Source: CAXMST01 sp963793415 (GTDB lineage: Bacteria; Actinomycetota; Thermoleophilia; Solirubrobacterales; 70-9). From it: DNA of 64,000 nucleotides. Below the pieces are notes generated by a model. The model was not told the DNA's origin, searched no databases, and was given only the letters and a program-made list of their open reading frames with translations. The stretch is from positions 1,488,001-1,552,000 of the forward strand of contig CAWCAC010000002.1 in the NCBI GenBank assembly GCA_963793415.1, written 5' to 3'. This document shows positions 1-9,064 of the stretch, piece after piece (the first letter of the stretch is position 1; each line of letters begins with the position of its first letter). The position numbers were made by a program, and so were the translations under genes.

Positions 1-393
1 CTGATGAGCGTCTTCGGCCAGTACGCGCCCTACGACATCTCCGGGGGGGACTGGGAGGCCGCCAAGGACGGCGTCGCGAAGCAGTTCATCGACCTGATCT
101 CGCGCTTCGCGCCGGACTTCGAGGACACGCTGCTGTTCAGTGAGGTGCTCGGCCCGCGCGACATCGAGTCGCGGATCGGCCTCACCGGCGGCAACATCTT
201 CCAGGGTGAGGTGACCCCGGACCAGATGTGGGAGGGGCGGCTGACTGCGCGGACGCCGCTCCAAGGGCTGTACCTGTGCGGGGCGGCGACCCATCCGGCG
301 GGCAGCGTCATCGCCCTCAACGGCCGCAACGCCGCCGCCGCGGTGCTCGCCGACCAGGGCGCTGAGCTGCCGGCCCCCGCGAAGGCCGGCTGA
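1..393 (+). CDS. FAD-dependent oxidoreductase, C-terminal end (partial)
   Basis: The reading frame is open from base 1, so the gene begins outside the window; the ATG at 4 is internal. The visible 130 residues end with a motif of the type GLYLCGAATHPAGSV followed by NGRNAA. This is the C-terminal FAD-binding signature of phytoene-desaturase-like and PYROXD2-like amine oxidase superfamily flavoproteins. The substrate cannot be told from this fragment. It sits just upstream of a TetR gene and a polyamine transporter/amine oxidase cluster, so an oxidative role in the same catabolic neighbourhood is possible but is inference. The stop is TGA at 391-393. Confidence 0.75.
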   Translation: MMSVFGQYAPYDISGGDWEAAKDGVAKQFIDLISRFAPDFEDTLLFSEVLGPRDIESRIGLTGGNIFQGEVTPDQMWEGRLTARTPLQGLYLCGAATHPAGSVIALNGRNAAAAVLADQGAELPAPAKAG

Positions 394-452
394 ACGCCGT
401 CGCGGCCCCCGGCGACAGAGGTCGCCGGCGGGAAACCGTCCCGCCCTTGACA

Positions 453-458
453 TACGCT
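453..458 (+). promoter_or_regulatory. -10 element TACGCT, leaderless promoter of TetR gene
   Basis: TACGCT ends 6 nt before the GTG at 465, with no Shine-Dalgarno between. This spacing places the transcription start at or next to the start codon, as in actinobacterial leaderless mRNAs. Confidence 0.5.
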
Positions 459-464
459 CGGCTC

Positions 465-1073
465 GTGAGCACGGACACCGCGCAGCGGATCCTCGCCGCC
501 GCCTGCGATCTGATCGCCGAGGACGGAATCGACGACGTCAGGATCGCCCGGGTCGCCCAGCGCGCCGGTGCCTCGACCGCCCTCGTGCACCACTACTTCT
601 CGACCCGGGAGGAGCTGCTCGAGCAGGCCCTGATTCACTCCTTCGAGCAGGCGGGGGAGGAACGTTTCGGCGAGGAGGCGCCCCCGGCGGCAAGCAGCGC
701 GGTCGAGACGATGGCGATTGCGATCCGTGAGAGCCTCCCCTATCCCGGCAGCCAGCGGCGCGAATGGGTGCTCTGGGTAGAGCTCTGGCTCCGCGCGGTC
801 CGCGACGAGCAGCTCGGCGAGGTCGCGGCGCGCATGTATGAGCGTTACCGCGAGTGGATGTCGGGCCTGATCCGGGCAGGGGTCGACTCGGGCGAGTTCG
901 GTCGCACGGTCGACGTCGACCGTGCGACCGACGTCGCGATCGCGCTGCTCGACGGGTCCGGCGTCAGGGCGCTGTTCGCGGACCCGGCGATGAGCGTCGA
1001 GGACGCGCGTCGCGTCGCCGCTCGCGGGATCGCGCGGGAGCTCGGGGTCGAGCCTGAGGCGCTGCTCGACTGA
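465..1073 (+). CDS. TetR family transcriptional regulator
   Basis: A 202-residue TetR-type repressor. The N-terminal HTH is clear: AQRILAAACDLIAEDG, then VAQRAGASTALVHHYF and a following REELLEQAL helix. The rest is an all-alpha ligand-binding and dimerisation domain whose ligand cannot be read. I chose GTG 465 over TTG 447 because the HTH begins there and a -10 hexamer (453-458) lies 6 nt upstream. TTG 447 overlaps that promoter region. The gene lies ahead of a second TetR gene and a polyamine ABC transporter, so it may control that cluster (inference). A 34-bp perfect palindrome lies inside the coding sequence at 898-931. Confidence 0.85.
   Translation: MSTDTAQRILAAACDLIAEDGIDDVRIARVAQRAGASTALVHHYFSTREELLEQALIHSFEQAGEERFGEEAPPAASSAVETMAIAIRESLPYPGSQRREWVLWVELWLRAVRDEQLGEVAARMYERYREWMSGLIRAGVDSGEFGRTVDVDRATDVAIALLDGSGVRALFADPAMSVEDARRVAARGIARELGVEPEALLD
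898..931 (+). repeat. 34-bp perfect palindrome inside the TetR gene
   Basis: Every base from 898 to 931 matches its reverse complement; the centre is GTCGACGTCGAC and the outer arms are TCGGTCGCACG / CGTGCGACCGA. It encodes the stretch around GRTVDVDRATD. Such length without mismatch is unusual inside a gene and may be an intragenic operator or simply a structured codon run. Confidence 0.7.
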
Positions 1074-1170
1074 ACGGTCGCCGATCATCCGGGGCGGGGA
1101 GGTGCTCGGCCATTCGGGGAGCCACCGGTCCCGCCGGATTCCCCCGTGCCGGCAAATCGGCGACGGACCC

Positions 1171-1212
1171 TTGAACTCGTCGGCGACAAGGGGTAGATTG
1201 AACGGCGGTTCA
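1171..1212 (+). promoter_or_regulatory. Promoter and overlapping operator of the second TetR gene
   Basis: TTGAAC (1171-1176) and TAGATT (1194-1199) are separated by 17 bp, a good sigma-70-type promoter. An inverted repeat TGAAC-N4-GTTCA (1199-1212) begins at the last base of the -10. A dimeric repressor bound there would block transcription, which is the usual autoregulatory arrangement for TetR proteins. Confidence 0.6.
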
Positions 1213-1274
1213 GTTTTGGGAGAGAGGGCGCTCGCGCGCCAGAGGGGACCGGAGAGGTCACTCCACGACCGAAC

Positions 1275-1883
1275 ATGGAGCACATCCGCAAGCCGCAGAT
1301 CCTCGCAGCTGCGGCCGCGGTGATCTCCGAGCGCGGCTTGGCCGGAACCCGGATCAGCGACGTCGCCGCGCGGGCCGGCACCAGCCCCGCCGCCGTCCTT
1401 TACTGGTTCGACGACCGCGAGCAGCTCCTGGGCGCGGCCCTGGCCTCGGCCGAGGACCGCTTCTACGAGTCGCTTGCGGAGCCGCTCGGGGCGTCCGAGG
1501 ATCCCGGCGAGCGCCTGCGGCTGCTGTTCGAGGCCTCGGCGCGGGCCTACGACTGGACCCTGTGGATGGAGCTGTGGATCCGCGCCCTGCGCGACCGTGA
1601 CGCTCGCGAGACCCGGCAGCGGCTCGACGACCGCTGGCGCGACGCGATCGCCGAGCAGGTCCGGGCCGGCCAGGCGAGCGGCGACTTCCTTGCCACGCAT
1701 ACGCCGGAGAAGGTGGCGCTCGTGCTGGCCTCGCTGCTCGACGGGCTCGCCCTGCAGGCGACTCTGGGCGATGCCCAGGTGCCGCCCGAGCGGATGCTCG
1801 TGCTGGCACTCGAATCGGCCGAGCGGTTGCTCGGCGTCGACTTGATGACACCCGATGCACGACGTGCGACGGCGAGCGCCTGA
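1275..1883 (+). CDS. TetR family transcriptional regulator
   Basis: A 202-residue TetR protein with the HTH at residues about 5-50 (ILAAAAAVISERG, VAARAGTSPAAVLYWF) and an alpha-helical sensor domain containing a WTLWMELWIRALRD segment. A closely similar stretch occurs in the preceding TetR protein, so the two are probably paralogues. A 17-bp-spaced promoter and an inverted-repeat operator lie upstream. The stop is 22 nt before the binding-protein gene, which has its own strong Shine-Dalgarno, so this regulator is probably co-transcribed with and controls the polyamine transporter (inference). Effector unknown. Confidence 0.87.
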   Translation: MEHIRKPQILAAAAAVISERGLAGTRISDVAARAGTSPAAVLYWFDDREQLLGAALASAEDRFYESLAEPLGASEDPGERLRLLFEASARAYDWTLWMELWIRALRDRDARETRQRLDDRWRDAIAEQVRAGQASGDFLATHTPEKVALVLASLLDGLALQATLGDAQVPPERMLVLALESAERLLGVDLMTPDARRATASA

Positions 1884-1905
1884 TGCTCGCCAAAGGAGGA
1901 GCAGG

Positions 1906-3039
1906 ATGAGTGACGACAAGATCGACAGGCTCTGGCTGCCGGAGCGGCTCTCGCGGCGCGACGTGCTTAAGGTGGGCGGCGGCGTCGCTCTCGCCGCCGG
2001 GCTCAGCGCGTGCGGCGTAGGCGGTGGCTCGGAGTCCTCCAGCGAGGCGACGACGAAGGCGATCGAGCCGAAGATCGACGGCGATCTCGTCTACTTCAAC
2101 TACGCCCAGTACGTGGACCCGAAGCTGGTCAAGGAGTTCGAGTCGAAGTACGGCGTCACGGTGCGCGAGTCCTACTACGACTCGATGTCCGGGATGATGT
2201 CGAAGCTCCGATCGGGCAACAAGTACGACCTCGTCTTCCCGAGCGCGGAGTTCGCCGACAAGCTGATCAAGGCGAACCAGCTGCTCGAGATCCCCCGCGA
2301 CAAGATCCCGGCGGCGAGCGACGTCTACTCGTTCTTCGACGACCCCTGGTACGACCCGGGCTCCAAGCACACGATCCCCTATTCCCTGTACCTGACCGGG
2401 CTCGGCTATCGCGCCGACAAGATCGACACGATGAGCGGGTCGTGGCGCGACATCACCAACCCGCAGGCCGACGGGCGCTCCTACGTGCTGGATGACTTCC
2501 AGGAGGCGATCGGGATGGCGAACCTCGTCAACGGCTTCGACATGAACACGGTCGAGCCGGACCAGCTCGCGGAGTCGCGCGACTATCTGGTCGGCCTGAA
2601 GCCGAACCTGCGCGGGTTCAGCACCGACACGATCACGAACATGTCATCCGGCAACGCCTGGATCCAGCACCTCTGGAACGGCGATGTCATCAACATCCGC
2701 TATCGCGTCGACGACCCCGACTCGATCCAGTTCCAGAAGAACGAGGAGGGGGTGCCGGTGGGCAGCGACGTGTTCGCGATCCCGGTCAACGCCGAGCATC
2801 CGGGCACGGCCCTGAAGTTCATCGACTTCATCCTCGAAAACTCGTCCCAGAACTCGAGCTGGACGGGCTACCCGATGCCGACCAACAGCTCCGAGAAGAG
2901 CTACGCGAAGCTCGTCGAGGGCCAGCCCGAGCTCCAGGTCAGCGTCGAGGACCTCGAGGGCGGCGACCAGTTCGCGAACCTCGAGGGCGCCGACCGTGAG
3001 GAGTGGGACCGCACCTGGATCGAGGTCAAGGCCGGCTGA
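1906..3039 (+). CDS. potD: Polyamine ABC transporter substrate-binding lipoprotein (PotD-like)
   Basis: A 377-residue extracellular solute-binding protein of the spermidine/putrescine (PotD/PotF) family. It captures the substrate outside the membrane for the permease/ATPase encoded just downstream. The N-terminus has a twin-arginine motif (SRRDVLK, residues 16-22), a hydrophobic stretch and a lipobox ending at Cys36 (LSAC), so it should be exported folded by Tat and lipidated. The mature part begins DLVYFNYAQYVDP, typical of the family. ATG 1906 is chosen because AAAGGAGG lies 7 nt upstream; a longer frame to 1855 would overlap the TetR gene. First structural gene of a potD-potB-potC-potA operon. 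The exact polyamine is not readable. Confidence 0.9.
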   Translation: MSDDKIDRLWLPERLSRRDVLKVGGGVALAAGLSACGVGGGSESSSEATTKAIEPKIDGDLVYFNYAQYVDPKLVKEFESKYGVTVRESYYDSMSGMMSKLRSGNKYDLVFPSAEFADKLIKANQLLEIPRDKIPAASDVYSFFDDPWYDPGSKHTIPYSLYLTGLGYRADKIDTMSGSWRDITNPQADGRSYVLDDFQEAIGMANLVNGFDMNTVEPDQLAESRDYLVGLKPNLRGFSTDTITNMSSGNAWIQHLWNGDVINIRYRVDDPDSIQFQKNEEGVPVGSDVFAIPVNAEHPGTALKFIDFILENSSQNSSWTGYPMPTNSSEKSYAKLVEGQPELQVSVEDLEGGDQFANLEGADREEWDRTWIEVKAG

Positions 3040-3078
3040 TCGCCGGCGCGCGGAGACGATGGCTGGGCGGCTGGACAG

Positions 3079-3930
3079 GTGAGCGAGCGCAGGTTCGCCG
3101 GGCTGACGCTGCTGCCGGGCGGCCTCTGGCTGGCCCTGCTGTTCCTGGTCCCGCTCGGGGTCACCCTCGCGATCTCCTTCGGCTACACCGACGAGCTCGG
3201 CAACGCGATCTACGGGTGGCGCCCGGAGAACTACAGCCAGGTCTTCGACCCGCTGTTCGTCCCGGTGTTGCTGCGATCGGTCGGCTACGCGTTCGCGACG
3301 GTCACGCTCTGCCTGCTGATCGGCTACCCGATCGCTTACTACATCGCCCGTTTCGGGGGTCGCCACAAGTACTTGCTCGTGGCGCTCGTGGTGCTCCCCT
3401 TCCTCGTCAACTACCTGATCCGCGTCTACGCCTGGACGGCGATCCTCTCCGACGAGGGCCTGCTCAACGGCGTCCTCAAGGACATCGGCTGGACCACCGA
3501 CGGCGTCCGCTTCCTGAACACGCCGTTAGCGGTCATCGGCGGCCTCGTCTACGGCTACATGGCGTTCATGATCCTGCCGATCTACGCGGCCCTCGACCGC
3601 ATGGACTCGTCCCTGATCGAGGCCGGCAAGGACCTCTACGCGAACGGCTGGCAGACCTTCCGGCACGTGACCTGGCCGGCGACGTTCCAGGGCGTGCTCG
3701 CCGGTTGCGTGCTCGTCTTCCTGCCCGCGGTCGGCGACTTCGTCTCCGCCCAGCTGCTCGGCGGAGCCGATACCTACATGGTCGGGAACCTGATCCAGCA
3801 GCAGTTCTTCGAGGCGAACAACTTCCCGTTCGGGGCCGCCCTGACCACGGTGCTGATGGGCTTCTTGATGATCTTCATGGTCTTCTACCTGCGCTCGGCC
3901 GGGCGCGCGGCCGAGGAGGCGCGGGCGTGA
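3079..3930 (+). CDS. potB: Polyamine ABC transporter permease (PotB-like)
   Basis: A 283-residue inner-membrane permease with about six hydrophobic segments, starting at residue about 14 (LWLALLFLVPLGVTLAISF). The EAGKDLYANGWQTF segment near residue 185 corresponds to the EAA loop that contacts the ATPase. It pairs with the second permease, whose GTG start overlaps this stop by 4 nt (GTGA), a translationally coupled arrangement. The start is GTG 3079, preceded only by a weak purine stretch. Family and gene order match PotABCD polyamine importers. Confidence 0.9.
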   Translation: MSERRFAGLTLLPGGLWLALLFLVPLGVTLAISFGYTDELGNAIYGWRPENYSQVFDPLFVPVLLRSVGYAFATVTLCLLIGYPIAYYIARFGGRHKYLLVALVVLPFLVNYLIRVYAWTAILSDEGLLNGVLKDIGWTTDGVRFLNTPLAVIGGLVYGYMAFMILPIYAALDRMDSSLIEAGKDLYANGWQTFRHVTWPATFQGVLAGCVLVFLPAVGDFVSAQLLGGADTYMVGNLIQQQFFEANNFPFGAALTTVLMGFLMIFMVFYLRSAGRAAEEARA

Positions 3931-4808
3931 GCGAGACGGCGACCGAGGCGGGCCCCGCCCGCCGCGGACGGCGCTCGAAGGGCAAGGCGCCGAAGGACTT
4001 CGACCGCCCCCGGTTCCTCAAGGTGCTGATGGGGATCTTCCTCGTCTGGACGTTCGCTCCGATAGCGATCGTCGTCCTGTTCTCGTTCAACTCGGGCAAG
4101 TCGCTGCAGAACTTCGACGGCTTCAGCACCCAGTGGTACAGCGACTTCTTCGGCGACGCGCAGCTCCGCGAGTCGCTCTTCGCCAGCCTCGAGATCGCGC
4201 TCGTGACGATGATCGTCGCGACCGCGCTCGGGGCGCTGCTCGCGTTCGGGCTCGTCCGCTCGCGCAACCGGCTCAGCCCGGTGACGAACGTGATGATGCT
4301 CGTGCCGTTGGTCGTCCCCGAGATCGTCGCCGGTGTCTCGGCGCTGCTGATCTTCACCCAGATCGGGATGGAGCTGTCGCTGACGACGATCATCCTTGCC
4401 CACATCACCTTCTCGATCTCGTACGTGACGGTGATCGTCAGGGGGCGGCTCGGAGCGCTGAACCGCGAGGTCGAGGAGGCGGCGATGGACCTCGGGGCGA
4501 CCCGGCTCCAGACCCTGAGGCTCGTCGTGCTGCCGTCGCTCTGGCCGGCGATCCTCGCCGCCGGGCTGCTCACGTTCGCGCTCAGTTTTGACGACTTCGT
4601 GCTCTCGTTCTTTACGACGGGCGAGTCGCCGCAACCCTTGCCGGTCCGGATCTACTCGTCGATCCGGTTCGGCGTGACGCCAACCATCAACGCGATCGGC
4701 ACTCTGATGCTGCTCGTCTCGCTGAGCACGATGGCGCTGGCTCTGGCGCTGCCATGGCTCCTGCGTCGACGGGGCGAGAACGTGCTGATCGGAAAGGACG
4801 CTGCATGA
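3927..4808 (+). CDS. potC: Polyamine ABC transporter permease (PotC-like)
   Basis: A 293-residue permease. A basic, Lys/Arg-rich cytoplasmic N-terminus of about 35 residues precedes about six membrane segments. The EAA loop reads EEAAMDLGATRLQTLRLVVLP, the expected position for docking to PotA. It overlaps potB by 4 nt at the start and potA by 4 nt at the end (ATGA), so the three membrane/ATPase genes are tightly coupled. GTG 3927 was chosen over the longer frame from 3003 because the longer one would run entirely through potB. Confidence 0.9.
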   Translation: MSETATEAGPARRGRRSKGKAPKDFDRPRFLKVLMGIFLVWTFAPIAIVVLFSFNSGKSLQNFDGFSTQWYSDFFGDAQLRESLFASLEIALVTMIVATALGALLAFGLVRSRNRLSPVTNVMMLVPLVVPEIVAGVSALLIFTQIGMELSLTTIILAHITFSISYVTVIVRGRLGALNREVEEAAMDLGATRLQTLRLVVLPSLWPAILAAGLLTFALSFDDFVLSFFTTGESPQPLPVRIYSSIRFGVTPTINAIGTLMLLVSLSTMALALALPWLLRRRGENVLIGKDAA

Positions 4809-5884
4809 GCGAGAACGGCGAGGCGATCCGCTTCGAGGGCGTGACCAAGCGCTTCGGCGAGACCGAGGCGGTCAAGGACATGGAGCTGACGATCCGCAAG
4901 GGAGAGTTCTTCTCGCTGCTCGGCCCGTCCGGTTGCGGCAAGACGACGACCCTGCGGATGGTGGCCGGGTTCGAGCAGCCGAGCGAGGGCGCGATCTTCC
5001 TCGAGGGGGAGCCGGTCGCCGACGTACCGCCCTACCGGCGCCACGTCAACACCGTGTTCCAGAGCTACGCGCTGTTCGAGAACCTCGATGTCTTCGAGAA
5101 CGTCGCCTTCGGTCTCAAGCGGCGCAAGGTCCCGAAGGACGAGATCCGTAGGCGGGTCGAGGAGACGCTGGAGCTGGTCCAGCTGCCGAGCCGCTCCGAC
5201 GCCAGGCCGCGCGAGCTCTCAGGCGGCCAGAAGCAGCGGGTGGCGCTCGCCCGGGCGCTGGTCAACCGGCCCGCGGTGCTGCTTCTGGACGAGCCGCTCG
5301 GCGCCCTCGACCTGAAGCTCCGCCGCCAGATGCAGGTCGAGCTCAAGCAGATCCAGCGCGAGGTCGGGATCACGTTCGTCTACGTGACTCACGACCAGGA
5401 GGAGGCGCTGTCGATGTCAGACCGGATCGCGGTCATGACCGCGGGCAGGATCGCCCAGTGCGGCGTGCCGGAGGAGGTCTACGAGCGTCCCGACGAGGAG
5501 TTCGTGGCCGGCTTCATCGGCATCTCGAACCTGCTCGCGGGCGTCGTCGAGAGCGACGACGTGGTCCGCGTCGGCCGCGAGCTTCGCGTCGTCGCGCCCG
5601 TGCCGGACGGCTGCGCGCAGGGCGACACGGTCCAGCTCTCGGTCCGCCCGGAGAAGATCGCCGTCGACGAGGATGTCGAGGACGGCATGGTGCAGATGAG
5701 GGGTACGGTCGTCGCCCGCGTCTACCACGGCGTCACCACCCAGATCACGGTCGACGTCGGCGACGGCGCCCGGCTAGTCGCGCTCGAGCAGGCGACCTAC
5801 AGGGCGAGCGCCGACGACCGCTGGGAAGAGGGCAACGAAGTGACGCTCGGCTGGCATCCCGAGAACACCCTCGTGCTCCGCTGA
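4805..5884 (+). CDS. potA: Polyamine ABC transporter ATP-binding protein (PotA-like)
   Basis: A 359-residue ABC ATPase. Walker A is GPSGCGKTTTL, the Q-loop follows at VFQSYALF, the signature is LSGGQKQRVALARAL, Walker B is LLLDEPLGALD, and the switch His lies in YVTHDQEEALSMSDR. Residues after about 240 form a TOBE domain, as in PotA/MalK types, that usually senses substrate or regulators. ATG 4805 overlaps the potC stop by 4 nt and is therefore preferred to the in-frame start at 4754. It powers the PotBC importer. Confidence 0.93.
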   Translation: MSENGEAIRFEGVTKRFGETEAVKDMELTIRKGEFFSLLGPSGCGKTTTLRMVAGFEQPSEGAIFLEGEPVADVPPYRRHVNTVFQSYALFENLDVFENVAFGLKRRKVPKDEIRRRVEETLELVQLPSRSDARPRELSGGQKQRVALARALVNRPAVLLLDEPLGALDLKLRRQMQVELKQIQREVGITFVYVTHDQEEALSMSDRIAVMTAGRIAQCGVPEEVYERPDEEFVAGFIGISNLLAGVVESDDVVRVGRELRVVAPVPDGCAQGDTVQLSVRPEKIAVDEDVEDGMVQMRGTVVARVYHGVTTQITVDVGDGARLVALEQATYRASADDRWEEGNEVTLGWHPENTLVLR

Positions 5885-5900
5885 AAACCGTGGTCCGCCG

Positions 5901-7154
5901 GTGAGGATCGCGGTCGTCGGAGCGGGCCTCGCGGGGCTGGCGGCGGCGGACGCGATCGCCGTCGGCGGGGGCGATCCGGTCGTGCTCGAGGCCCGCGACC
6001 GGGTCGGAGGCAGGGTCCACTCGCGGACGCTTCCGAATGGGGCTGTCGTCGAGATGGGCGCCGAGTTCGTGCTGCCCGGCTGCACGGCGGTTGCCGAGGA
6101 AGTGGAGCGCTTCGGTCTCGGCTTCTGGGACAAGGGCATGCGATACGGGCGGCGCGAGCCGCGTGGGGTCGAGATCCCGGCCGGGGCGATGGAGGCCGCC
6201 GTCGCCGCGATCGAGGCCGCGCTGGCTAAGGGGGAGGAGCAGGGGGAGTCGGCCGCCTCGCTGCTCGCGAGGCTCGCGATCGACGGCGGCGCGCGGGAGG
6301 CGATCCTGGCGCGGGTGGAGGTCTCGGCCGCCGCTCCGGCCGGTCTCGTGCCCGCGGCCGAGCTTGCCCTCCTCGCCCGCGTCGGCGATGAGCCCGCGCC
6401 GACGATCGCCGGCGGCAACGGCCGGCTGGCGGCGGCGCTCGCCGCGGCGCTGCCCGAGGGAACCGTCCAACTCGGGACGCCCGTCCACGCGATCACGGCA
6501 GACGACGGGGGCGTCGCGATCACCACCGACGGCGACCCGGTGCTCGCCGACGCGTGCGTGCTCGCCGTGCCGCAGCCGCTGATCGAAGATATCGCGTTCG
6601 AGCCGGGCCTGCCGGAGGATGTCCGCGCGGCGCTCGCCTCGATCAGCTTCGGCCACGCGGCGAAGCTGTTCGTTCCCCTCTCCGAGACGGCTCCCCCCAG
6701 CGCGACCCTGGCCGTGCCCGATCGTTACTGGGCCTGGACCGCAACCGGGGACGGGGATCGTCCGCAGCCCGTGCTCTGCGCCTTTGCCGGCTCGGCCCCG
6801 GCGCTGGCGGCGCTCGGGGTCGACGACGGTCCCAAGCGCTGGCTCGAGAAGGTGGCGGCCCTGCGCCCAGAGCTGGCACTCGAGCCCGAGGGCGTCGTGC
6901 TCTCGCACTGGGATGCCGATCGCTGGGCCGGCGGTGCTTACTCGGTCGCGGTGCCGGCCGATGCGCTGGCGCTGCTCGCGCGCCCGCTCGGACCACGCGG
7001 CCGCGTGGTCCTCGCCGGCGAGTACCTCGGCGACGAGATGGCGGGGCTGATGGAGGGGGCGCTGCGCAGCGGCAGGCGGGCTGCCGCAACGGCGCTTGAA
7101 TCGCCGCCTGAGGCCACTCCGCGCTCCGGAGAACTACGGTCGGAGCATCTGTAG
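5901..7154 (+). CDS. FAD-dependent amine oxidase (monoamine/polyamine oxidase-like)
   Basis: A 417-residue flavoprotein. The N-terminal Rossmann motif is VVGAGLAGLAAADAI, followed by VLEARDRVGGRVHS, the classic FAD-binding and arginine motif of the flavin amine oxidase family. The C-terminal FAD motif is VVLAGEYLGDEMAGLMEGA. It would oxidise an amine to an aldehyde plus ammonia and H2O2. It starts 16 nt after potA with GTG 5901, so it is probably in the same transcript. The context makes an imported polyamine the likely substrate (inference). The family also includes protoporphyrinogen and phytoene oxidases, so the substrate is not proven. Confidence 0.82.
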   Translation: MRIAVVGAGLAGLAAADAIAVGGGDPVVLEARDRVGGRVHSRTLPNGAVVEMGAEFVLPGCTAVAEEVERFGLGFWDKGMRYGRREPRGVEIPAGAMEAAVAAIEAALAKGEEQGESAASLLARLAIDGGAREAILARVEVSAAAPAGLVPAAELALLARVGDEPAPTIAGGNGRLAAALAAALPEGTVQLGTPVHAITADDGGVAITTDGDPVLADACVLAVPQPLIEDIAFEPGLPEDVRAALASISFGHAAKLFVPLSETAPPSATLAVPDRYWAWTATGDGDRPQPVLCAFAGSAPALAALGVDDGPKRWLEKVAALRPELALEPEGVVLSHWDADRWAGGAYSVAVPADALALLARPLGPRGRVVLAGEYLGDEMAGLMEGALRSGRRAAATALESPPEATPRSGELRSEHL

Positions 7155-7180
7155 CCGGCCGCCGTATCGCCCGCGCGGGC

Positions 7181-7209
7181 TTGCACGAGCCCGATTCGTG
7201 CCGTATCCT
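7181..7209 (+). promoter_or_regulatory. Promoter of acyl-CoA dehydrogenase gene
   Basis: TTGCAC (7181-7186) and TATCCT (7204-7209) are separated by exactly 17 bp. The predicted transcript would start near 7216, leaving a leader of about 130 nt before the GTG at 7348. Confidence 0.55.
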
Positions 7210-7218
7210 CTTTCTTGG

Positions 7219-7234
7219 TTGACTGACCAGTCAA
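7219..7234 (+). promoter_or_regulatory. TetR-type operator TTGACTG-AC-CAGTCAA
   Basis: Two perfect 7-bp inverted half-sites separated by 2 bp lie immediately downstream of the -10 element, where a bound dimer would stop initiation. Operators of this form are common for TetR-family repressors of fatty-acid degradation genes. The regulator that binds it is not identified here. Confidence 0.65.
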
Positions 7235-7347
7235 TCGGTCCGGCCGCGAGCCACGCCGACAAGGCGACTCGGGGGACCGTAAGCCCGTTTTGCGCCCAGG
7301 CGTCGCCGCGGACCACAACGACGACTACTTACAAGGAGCGATCCACG

Positions 7348-8547
<1,200 letters not shown>

Positions 8548-8552
8548 GCGCC

Positions 8553-8603
8553 TCTGAGGACACCTCAGGATTCGAAGGGCCCCCGGGAAACCGGGGGCCC
8601 TTC
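8553..8603 (+). terminator. Double hairpin terminator after acyl-CoA dehydrogenase
   Basis: A 6-bp hairpin (CTGAGG-ACA-CCTCAG, 8554-8568) is followed by a perfect 13-bp stem at 8574-8586 / 8591-8603 with a GAAA tetraloop. The downstream tract TTCTCTTT is T-rich for this genome. Confidence 0.8.
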
Positions 8604-8780
8604 TCTTTGGGGCGGGAGGGGACCAGGGTTCGGCAGGGTCCAGGCCGGGCTGCAGGGACGATTAGCGGTGAGGGTGGAGTGGATTGGCGGGTCGGACCGA
8701 GCTCCGGGCCCCGAAGTTGGTCGCGGACCAAGGTGAGGGGCTCGATTGGAGACGAGATGCCGAAAGGCAGGAATAGTTCC

Positions 8781-8850
8781 GGCCAATCGTCCTCTCGTCC
8801 GGCGAGGAGTCAAAAGACCCCGATATATGTGGTCAATCGACCTCTCGTCC
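8781..8850 (+). repeat. 20-bp direct repeat, 50-bp period
   Basis: GGCCAATCGTCCTCTCGTCC (8781-8800) and GGTCAATCGACCTCTCGTCC (8831-8850) match at 18 of 20 positions and start exactly 50 bp apart. They lie 215-285 bp upstream of the PadR gene and could be regulatory sites. Confidence 0.6.
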
Positions 8851-9052
8851 CCGCCCCACCGAGAAACCACACCGATCCCGCACGCACTCGCACGCCGGAG
8901 TGACCAACCCCGCCCCGAACACCCTCCCTCACCGCAAACGGACCCGCCTGCGTCCCTGTAGCCTCGCCCGCACGGACAGCCACACATCACACTCCTGCCC
9001 ACAACCACGGCCACCACACTCCACAGCCACCGCCCTCGCACCCCGCCGCCGA

Positions 9053-9058
9053 TATCGT
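9053..9058 (+). promoter_or_regulatory. -10 element TATCGT, leaderless promoter of PadR gene
   Basis: TATCGT ends 6 nt before ATG 9065; no Shine-Dalgarno lies between. Confidence 0.55.
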
Positions 9059-9064
9059 GGACTG

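Larger units (their letters stand above)
8604..9064. other. Non-coding intergenic region with repeated motifs
   Basis: No convincing gene is seen in 461 bp. The top strand is G-rich on the left and C-rich on the right, as expected of a diverged inverted repeat. A motif close to GATTAGCGGTGAGGGTGGAG (8660-8679, plus) reappears inverted at 8923-8939. A perfect TTGGTC-GCG-GACCAA hairpin lies at 8717-8731. A 20-bp direct repeat lies at 8781-8800 and 8831-8850. Similar motifs occur in the 30.6-kb and 51.7-kb gaps. Confidence 0.6.

Noticed and set aside
447..452. TTGACA as a -35 element of the first TetR gene
   Set aside because: No -10 lies at the required distance; the TACGCT at 453-458 fits a leaderless -10 better.
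30..1919. A 629-codon minus-strand open frame across the TetR genes
   Set aside because: It is antisense to two clear TetR genes with HTH motifs; long antisense frames are expected at this GC content.
8604..9064. Small genes in the 8.6-kb gap (frames from 8746 and 8900)
   Set aside because: C-rich, protein-unlike translations with strand-skewed composition; the PadR start at 9065 is better supported.
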